Below, in pieces: positions 56,182 to 64,000 of a stretch of DNA of 64,000 nt (positions are counted from its first letter, which is position 1; every line of letters starts with the position of its first letter). The position numbers were made by a program, and so were the translations under genes. Origin of the DNA: Saccharum officinarum (lineage: Eukaryota > Streptophyta > Magnoliopsida > Poales > Poaceae); NCBI GenBank assembly GCA_020631735.1, contig CM036223.1, forward strand, positions 54,426,456-54,490,455, in the 5' to 3' direction. The notes beneath the pieces were generated by a model. It saw only the letters and a program-made list of their open reading frames with translations, did not search any database and was not told the DNA's origin.

Positions 56182-59100
56182 TCAGACAAAATTTATGGTG
56201 AAAGAGATATAAGGGTGCGCCTCGGTTTCACCTCCCAGACCGGCGACGCCTACATCGTCTTCGGATTTCCAATAAAGACTGCGTTTCAAATGGTGTGTTA
56301 GTGGAAAACAACACCAACATGTGTGACTCAAAATCCAATGGACCGCAACCCAAAACAATGAATTACCTATGGGCATTGCCACAGAGCTCCTCTAAGATGC
56401 TCCTCACTTTCTTCTCACTCTTTGTAGATGGTGCAAGAACAGCAGACTGATGCAAAATACATGATCAGACAAGAAATGGAAGTATAATATTCACCATCAT
56501 AAACAACCGTCTGAGCGAATTACCAGGAATGATGGAGGGAGACCATATCTAAGAATGCTCTCTACAAAGACACGAACAGCACAGAAGTGCATCCAGGAAC
56601 TGAATACCTGTACCATAATAATTGCAATTCACAAGCAAGAAATGAGATACGAGTACCAAGAGAGAAAGAAGGCAAAACAAATTCAGCAAACCTAACCACA
56701 CCAAGAAAGCATTTGATTCAAAATACTACGGTCATGTTTACTGAAGCAACCATCAACGACATGTGCCCCACCAATATTAAAAACCAGCCAAAGGCTCAGT
56801 AAAATTAAGAGTTTCACGACCCTAAAGACTACAAGCAGGGTAGCAGTTTTTCTGCTTTACTATGACTTTCCAAGAATTAGAGTGTTCCATATCCTGCACA
56901 GCTTATAATAACATAATAAGGCCTACCATTCATAGCTTTAACTAACAAATGGCGATGCATCCTAATCTGACTTAAAACCTGTGATCAATGCATTACCACC
57001 ATATGAATTTTGCCATAAATAACAAGGCTGTACCAGTGAAATATTAACATAAAGCAAAAGGCAGTTCCAGCAGGCCAGAGTCCAGACTCACAACAAATGT
57101 CCTTACTTAAAATTTCAATAAGAGAAACCTATTAATGCCATGATGTCTTTCCATAGAAACATGGCCTAAAATTTCCATTCAACATTACTGACACTTTCAA
57201 AAGAAATGTAACCAATAGAATCTTTAAGGAAAGAAATACAGTTGTCGTTAGAACCACTAGATTATGCAGGAAAAGACAAGCACCTCGCTGTAGCTGGCAT
57301 AGCACCATTGAAGAAGAGTGGTCCTCATAGCTTCTTGGTCTTGCAGTAGCTTCTCCATCTCCTGCTTCCGACTTTCCTGTGCTTCAGGACTGTACTCAAA
57401 ATCACGGACCTGGAATCAAATGGCATAAAACTTAGTGGACGACAAAAGACTAAAGCAGGATAGCCAGATTAATGTAAAGTGTAAACATAAGACTCACAAG
57501 GAAACCTTACCTGAAACCCCTTCTCGCGAGCACGGACCTTAAAGTTGTCAACAACCTTAGCAAATAGTGTCACAGTGTAGAGAGCATATTCGTTGTCTTC
57601 ATAGAGCTTTTTAGATGATCTAGGTACCTATAAAATTATCAGCTAGCTCATATGAATGGGGCAGTCAAATCAAGTATGAATATAACCATATAAGGAAATC
57701 AAGGACATAATTTAGACAACCTTGACAGATTTTAATTAAAGTAAAATTCTCCTAAGGATAGTTAAAAACATTATTCAATTCTCTTCAAAAGGAAAGTTAT
57801 AAGAAAAATATGTCAATTTGGGAGGTTCTAACAAGCAGAAAGCATGATACATGAAGAGCACAATAAAAATTTAACCTTACCACAAATGTGTCAAGTGTCT
57901 CATAGCTTGACAACCAGTCTTTTTGGGAGTACTTGGGAACAATTGCAAGAAGGGTCACAAGATGTTCCGAGGTAATCATATCCTCCGGTTTTACCAGATT
58001 GGAAAGATCACGAACCGCTAAGCTTTCACACAATAAAAAGACAAACTAATTAGTATAGGAAAAGCAACAGATGAAATGAATATATCATTCAGTTCCGCTC
58101 TCCTGTTCCTTTTACAATAAACAAGAAAGGAAATGCGTAACGGTCTTGGCATCAAGCACTTCCTCTAGGGTCCGCACACACAAGTATGACAATGCAATTT
58201 ACCTCCCACTTTGCTTTCTGTTGATTGCACTAAGCTGGCTCCTTACATTATTATATTCCGCTGCTCGAACCTGGGGAAGAGAGTATTTTTTTAGAAGTTG
58301 GGAATTAAAAATAAAGCATATAAGTTATTGACGAGATGTATCAGTACAATAAAAACGAGAGTCATAGAATTGAGGGCAAAGCTAAAATCACAGCCAGAGA
58401 ACCAAATGGTATTTTAGCTGAGAAACACGATTTTTCTTTGTCCCGAGTCCTGACAAAATCTGGGATCAATGGTTTCTCGTCACTTTGCATCCTAGTGGTT
58501 CCGTAATTCTGTATCAGAAGCATGTGACAACTCTATGCTAGGACAAGTGGCAGTAGATCTAATAGTCAAACAAACAGTGGTCAGAACAATGTAGTGATAA
58601 CGGTAAATTGACATGAAAGCAAGCAAAATCCCCTAGAATGCACTGTCAACTGTACTGAGCTCCTTTGAAATTTACACGTTTGGGAAACAAGTATAAACAT
58701 GGCCACTTATTATACACATATGAGTATGAATGTATATACTTTAGTTGTGAATTCTGAAGAGCAACCTTAGCTCCTAAATCCCAACCAACACTAGTAAATA
58801 AACCATCTGCGAGTCCAGCTAATGAATTGACATTGCTACACCAGCGACAAATTGGGGTAGGCCAGGACAGGACACAAAAAAGGATAAGCAAAGAGGAGCG
58901 GAGCTGTGTAATAAGACTAAGACATGCGAACAAACCTTCATATCATCCTCAATCTTGGCAACCTGTGACTGAATGCTGCCGACAATCTCCTTGAGCGGAG
59001 ACATTGTGGGGTACTTGCCCTCATCCCACACGAACCTGCACGCGAAACCAACACACAAGCTTTTAAGCTAAACAGAACATTCATCCGATCGGCTGGGCAG

Positions 59101-59644
59101 CCTGGGCTGGGCAGTACAGTTTGCAGCAGACCTAGTGAGGTAGGTGTCGACGGGTACGCCATCGACGGTGAGGGTCCCACTCTCGACCCCTCCGGCGCGC
59201 TCGAGGTCCTCGATCTGCCTCCGGATCTTGTGTGACACGCCCTCCACGAAGACATTGGACTGCGGGCAGGGTATAGATGGCATTGAATCAGAGGCTACTG
59301 CCCGGGGCAGCAGAAGGTAGAGGGAAAAATGGGAGATCGAGATCGTGCGGGAAGCGAAGGCGGCGAACCTTGACGAGGTCGTCGCTGAGGGCGAGGAGCG
59401 AGTCGAGGGTGCCGACGCGGAGATCCGGGACGTTGAACTGCGCAGACAGCGGAGACGGTGAGGCGACGCGAGATTAAATTCCGGCGGGAAGAGGGGGGAG
59501 GGGTCGGAGAGGATCGCTTACGCGGTAGAGCGGAGTGTCGAAGGAGTGGCGGGAGATGGAGTCCTGGAGGCGCGACCACAGGGAGCTGGCGGTGGCGCCG
59601 GGCGACTGCACGGGCAGCGACACGATCCAGTAGCGTGTCGCCAT
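56182..59644 (-). CDS. VHA-C: V-type proton ATPase subunit C
   Basis: Eleven exons: 59644-59522, 59437-59369, 59259-59132, 59035-58936, 58270-58203, 58022-57881, 57627-57511, 57409-57284, 56607-56524, 56446-56367 and 56278-56182. All borders are GT/AG and the joined frame gives 377 residues, the normal family length. It starts [13 protein letters not shown] and ends [12 protein letters not shown]. Conserved blocks include [36 protein letters not shown] and [20 protein letters not shown]. Subunit C bridges the V1 sector and the membrane V0 sector of the vacuolar proton pump and controls their reversible assembly. The Arabidopsis counterpart is DET3. No lesion is seen, which shows that base quality in this part of the contig is good. 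Confidence 0.96.
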
Positions 59645-59883
59645 GGGCGCCGGCGGTGAGGATCGGGGGAGGAGGCGGTGGTTTGGTTCGTGTGATCTGG
59701 TTGACGCAGGAGCTCCGTTCCGACCCGCGGCTTCGCGATGGAGGAGATGGAGATGGCTCTGCAGTCTGCACCCGCACAGGTCGGATTCATGTGGGGCCCA
59801 TATGTCGGTCGGTGAACTAAGGTTTTTATTTCCTTTGCGACTAGTCCAACGATACGAGCCAGGTCATCATTAAAAAAAAAGTA

Positions 59884-60121
59884 CTCCCTCTCCCTGTGAT
59901 ACAGTGCATTCTAGAAATTTTAAGATAAATTAAAAATGAACATAAAAGATGCATGTACTTTTATTTTATTTTCTAATCAGACGCTATCATCAACGTGATC
60001 AATGGTGATTGGTTGATAAATGGAAAGTATTTAATGTAAAATTGGTTTTGTCCTCTAGAATGCATTATATTTGAGGACAAATTTGAATGCTAAAATGTAT
60101 TGTATTATAGGACGGAGGAAG
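59884..60121. mobile_element. Stowaway-like MITE upstream of VHA-C
   Basis: 238 bp, ends CTCCCTCTCCCTGTGATACA and (right) TTATAGGACGGAGGAAG, flanked by TA at 59882-59883 and 60122-60123. It lies about 240 bp upstream of the VHA-C start codon. Confidence 0.85.
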
Positions 60122-60123
60122 TA

Positions 60124-61024
60124 ATTGGTATGTGTTGTTGGTAGGCGGTGACGCTAGCCCAATTACCCTTTTCTATTCACTCGGGAGTTTTCTAAAAAAA
60201 AGAGTTTATCTTCTTGCCTAGCGGCCCTCTTCCTTCCCTACCACGTCGCACCTGCAGTGTCGCATCGTCGCCCGTATCCCCTCCGGCCAGCAGCGCAACC
60301 GTGTGCCCTCACCGCCTCCTCGCTGCTCCGACCCAACATCGCACCGCTCTTCTTGCCCACCTACCGTGCAACCCACGCTTGCTCCCCCGTGCCCCGGGCC
60401 TTCGAGGACCACAGGCTCCTTGAACTCGGGGTGGGAGCCTGTAACAGCCAAAAATGCCCCAAGTGGGCCTAAATCGCGGAATGGGCCGATACTACTGTAA
60501 TTGGGCAGTGAACTGGGTACTGTGGACGGGGTTACTGTATATCCGGATTCTGGCACTGTAGCGACCTGATACTGGTCATCGGACACTGTTCACCAAAGTG
60601 GGCCTGGATCGTGTATGTCGGGACTAGATATTACAGAGCCGAGGACCATGGGCTGCCCTTCTCCCGAGATCCATCTAATCGCCTCCTTGAACTTGATGTG
60701 GGTGCCATCTTCTCCGCTCCTCGCCGCGGGCCGTTGCCCGATGAACTCCACACCTCGATGAGCCTCCATTCTTCCATTCAGTAAGGAGATGTTGCGTTGA
60801 AAGCGCATTTGCAAGCGTATGTTTCAAGTGTCTTAGATGTTTCAGAGATATGTTGTAAGTGTTTTATACGGATGTTGCAAAAGTGAATCGGGATGTTGCA
60901 TATATTGTTATAGTTTGTACACGTATATTGCAAGCTTCCCTTCTCTATATTTCATCTGTTTTTTTTAAAATGTATGTTGCAAGTGTGTTTATTTAGATGT
61001 TGCTTATGTTTCACGCATATGTTG
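60124..61024. repeat. Repeat-derived DNA with TGTTGCAAGTGT units
   Basis: Bases 60420-60440 and 60684-60705 carry similar phrases (CTCCTTGAACT and GTGGG nearby), so a segment seems duplicated or interrupted. From 60788 onward ATGTTGCAAGTG or ATGTTTCAAGTG recurs at least seven times in about 240 bp. Such units are frequent in grass transposon remnants. The element type is not identified and no gene is supported. Confidence 0.45.
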
Positions 61025-62153
61025 TGTCGGTACCAATAGTATGGGGTACCCACAATCAACAGTTAGTACGAACGAAATACTAATGCACCCACACAGCAAA
61101 GCCAAAAAACAGCAGACGATGCACCTCGACTACGTTTCGACTCGCACGAGGCCGGTTTGATGGGACGCCTCGACCGCGCTCCGACTCCGCCTCGTATGAG
61201 GCACCCTTGACAGGACGTCTCGACTACGTTCTGACTCGTAGAGGCCCATTCGACAAAGGCATCTCGACTATCGGCAAACTCCGACTCGCACGACCCCGAG
61301 TCGAATCGCTCGACCTATCTTACTCACCTACTCTAAGGCAAAAAGTCAAAGCATTTAATACGACTAACTACTACCTTCTACCGCCATGGCTACAGCCGCG
61401 ATCGACGTGGGAGCAATACCAGTATCAGTCCTTACTTTTTACCGCCCATCCCGGGATGGAAGGTGAAAATCTGTCACTATGCACACCCCACCGCACACTG
61501 TTTCACCACCGACCACCCTCGAGGAAGGATACGACAAGGTCTGTATCCCACGATCTCGGGGATTCGGCCTTATCCACCCAGCCTCGACCCAGTCTCGACG
61601 CGCACCACCGGTCAGCAGGAAAGAAAGGCCGACGTGGCACAGGACTCAGGGTCTTTTCACAGTCTCGTCCTCGACGTCACCACGGTGCCCGGGGATGGCC
61701 AGCCATTCCTGGGGCACGTCGCTACAGCCATCTCCACAGAGATCAACAAAACTTCACCTCAAAACACCCCAGCGTCCTGGTCTCCTCTTACCCTATAAAA
61801 GGGTAGGCCAGGGCTCTACAAAGGAAAAGAGACAGAGCAAGGTGCCAAGCCAGAAGCCAAGTACCGGCGAGCAAAGGCACACAACTCAGAGATCAACATC
61901 TCAAGCAATCACCCTTGTACTCTTTCACTTCCTTTGAGACTTGGGCTCGGTGCCCTCTCTCACAGCTTGTAACCCCTATGCAAGCACCTCGGTGCAAGGA
62001 AATACAAAACTCTCCCCTCCCCGCTGGACGTAGGGCCTTCTTTTGCCTGAATCAGGATAAACCCCCGTGTATTCTCCTTGCATCACCATCCAGGTTAGGG
62101 ACACGCAGCACTCACTCGTTGGCTTGGGACCCCCGCGGGTCCAAACACCGATA
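61025..62153 (+). mobile_element. Gypsy-type LTR (Tat/Retand-like), 5' LTR of a truncated element
   Basis: Starts TGTCGGTACCAATAG and ends CACCGATA, imperfect TGTCGG/CCGACA ends. GTTGGCGCGCTAGGTAGGGG follows directly and is in the place of a primer-binding site. It contains clusters of CTCGAC and GACTCGCACGA in 61120-61310. The matching 3' LTR is not in the window. Confidence 0.75.
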
Positions 62154-62990
62154 GTTGGCGCGCTAGGTAGGGGGCGTTGCGTGTCAACATCGTTTTCCCG
62201 CCATTTTCCTGGATGACTGACCCTGAACGCCCGCTCCCATTGGCCACGGTGATCTGGTTTGGGAGTTTGGAGTTCATGTCGCTTGGCTACGGCTATGACA
62301 TGGTCCTCCTCCCGCCTAGGCACCCGACCGATGAGGACCATGAGCTCTCCCAGCCTGGGGGAGCACTACGCCGATACCGTCGCTCTCGTTAGGCACGAGC
62401 CGCCAGACGACGACGAGCCCGGTGCAACTGCCGTCATCACCTTGCGGAGAACGGTGGGATTCCCCGATCCGGCGCCTCTCAGCCAGACGCCGACGCAGAT
62501 TTCCTCGCTGAGAATCTGTGTAGGATGAGCTTGGCTGAGGGTAAGATGCCGACAGGAAGTTCCACCGCTCTACCGCTCGGTGTGACGCCACCACCCCCGG
62601 TCCGACTACACCGATACAAGGAACAACACCTCCATCAGCATTCCCATTTGGGCTAGACTCGGTTGCCCGAGCGTACGCTTTCTCTGTAAGCACCAGCATG
62701 AGCGCTTATGAGGAACTCCCCGGTCACCATCTACGCTCCACTCTGGACCTTGTTGCATCCACGCCGACTTCTGAGTATCTGAACTCTACGGAGACCCCAG
62801 AAACGGAGCCCCGTGCGACTGCTCCTCGACGTTACAACCCCAGAGACGATTGGCGCCGACCTCACATGCACCCATCATACTACTACTTCGGCGCTCCTGA
62901 CTCCGACTCTGCCGATGACACCTACGATCCGACCCGCGAGTGCTTCAACATCGACGGGGTAAGTACATCGACGAGGTAAGCTCCCTTTGT
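62154..62990 (+). pseudogene. Gypsy leader and gag N-terminal remnant
   Basis: Follows the primer-binding site. Frame 62698-62979 reads PTSEYLNSTETPETEPR, then PRDDWRRPHMHPSYYYFG, DSADDTYDPTRECF, which resembles the low-complexity start of Tat-type gag ORFs. Earlier pieces are in other frames with stops. The element ends near 62990, where unrelated AT-rich DNA begins, so most of it is deleted. Confidence 0.55.
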
Positions 62991-63002
62991 AAAAAAAAGT
63001 TA

Positions 63003-63222
63003 TTCTCGCTTCCCAAAAAGTCAACAATTTTTAACTTTGACCAAATATATTTAACAAAGTATTAAAATTTATGGTATATAATTAGTACCATTAGGTAGAT
63101 CATTGAATATACTTTCATAATATATATTTTTTGGAGATATAAATGTTGCACGTATTTTCTATAAATCTAATTAAAGTTGAGATAGTTTGACCAGCACGAC
63201 TCTTTTTTTTAGAACGAAGTAG
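63003..63222. mobile_element. Stowaway-like MITE, diverged
   Basis: Starts TTCTCGCTTCCCAAAAAGTC and ends TTTTTTTAGAACGAAGTAG, with TA on both sides (63001-63002, 63223-63224). Internal CAATTTTTAACTTTGACCAA and its partial complement near 63170-63192 are typical of this MITE group. Confidence 0.65.
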
Positions 63223-63224
63223 TA

Positions 63225-63827
63225 CCAATCACAGGGTCAAGACAGATGACGGATTCTGGCTATTAAATAGCACAGCGAGCAGTTTGTTTTTGTAGAATAG
63301 AGTCGAACTCGTAATGTAGACAACAGCTTCTCTATTAGTTGTGCTACGAGCATGTTCTCAAAATTCGTCCGTAATTAGCGCACTTTCTAGATCACCCGTC
63401 TCAAATTCACGTCATCTGGTAATATAGTTTTTGTGACTGAACTGGAAATCATTTCATTGTTAATAAACCGAGAATAATAATAGGAGTTAAGTGTTTAGGT
63501 GAAAACCACAAATTATTTTCTCTTAACTTCGTCCACGTCGAATAACTAAAGACCTGACTGAATGATTTGTGCAACCTAACTCGAAAGTCATGACAAACAT
63601 AATTTGACTTTTTAAAAATCACCACACATAAGTATGTTTTTTTTTATCAAATTAGCGGTAGCATTTCCAAAATTTGAACCATGCGTTGCACCAAAACTTT
63701 ACATTATATAGCTAACGTACTAATGTGAGCTGTGTATGCAAAATCTGGCCATCGTCCTCCTAGGTATAAAAATTTGCAATAAAAAAAGAAGAAAAAATAA
63801 TGGCAGCGGCACTGCTTGACACAGATT
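63225..63827. other. AT-rich intergenic DNA
   Basis: Nothing recognised. It could include the 3' UTR of a minus-strand gene entering from the right. Confidence 0.4.
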
Positions 63828-63887
63828 TCATCTGTTGTTGAAGAACATAGCCCCGCAAGCTATCACCACAATTGCAGCACGCACTCC
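63828..63887 (-). CDS. Possible last exon of an unidentified minus-strand gene
   Basis: Behind an acceptor (GTGCGCAG) the minus strand reads GVRAAIVVIACGAMFFNNR and TGA. A short hydrophobic stretch ending in a basic residue could be a C-terminal membrane anchor. No family can be named from 19 residues, the preceding exon was not located before the window edge, and chance is a real alternative. Confidence 0.3.
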   Translation of the reverse strand, partial: GVRAAIVVIACGAMFFNNR

Positions 63888-64000
63888 CTGCGCACATCAG
63901 ATAACATTAATAATGAGTACAAGTTCATCATATTTTCCTGGCTAAAAATAACAGCAAACTCTATCAGAAACAAACTTCCCAAGACTCGCCTGATTTATCA

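Overview
The window is plant nuclear DNA, most likely from a panicoid grass (sorghum, sugarcane or Miscanthus type). Genes are intron-rich with GC-rich first exons. The repeats are grass-typical: SIRE-like copia, Stowaway-like and Tourist-like MITEs, an Au-like SINE and a Tat-like gypsy LTR. Two runs of exactly 100 N (16671-16770 and 40054-40153) split the window into three contigs, so order and adjacency across these points are scaffolding statements.

Contig 1 (1-16670) is retrotransposon only. An old SIRE-like copia element, with pol at its left end, an envelope-like ORF and the start of its 3' LTR, is interrupted by a second complete but dead SIRE-like element (5246-15561) flanked by the duplication GACGT. 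Both carry dense arrays of the palindromic motif CCGGACGC/GCGTCCGG. In the inner element the array lies in the LTR just upstream of the TATA box. In the outer element it lies between pol and the envelope-like ORF, ahead of a leader rich in telo-box motifs.

Contig 2 (16771-40053) holds a 1-kb DNA-transposon-like insertion, an orphan first exon of a VPS13-like gene, and the C-terminal 625 residues of DDB1. A 5.6-kb copia element with very short LTRs sits antisense in the intron just before the first remaining DDB1 exon. Next comes a 19-exon gene for a SAPS-domain PP6 regulatory subunit with one apparent single-base deletion, then a copia 3' end with an unusual spaced repeat array.

Contig 3 (40154-64000) carries minus-strand genes: the truncated and indel-bearing eIF5B, an intact clade A PP2C phosphatase with a SINE in an intron, an intronless domesticated Harbinger nuclease (ALP1-like) that has lost a catalytic acid, and an intact 11-exon V-ATPase subunit C. 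At least six related MITE copies lie between and around them. The right end holds a gypsy LTR with a gag remnant, two Stowaway-like MITEs and a possible terminal exon of a further gene.

The host genes are unrelated housekeeping and signalling genes, not an operon or pathway. From unverified memory, DDB1, eIF5B, a PP2C and V-ATPase C lie close together on the rice chromosome 5 long arm, which would support the contig order.
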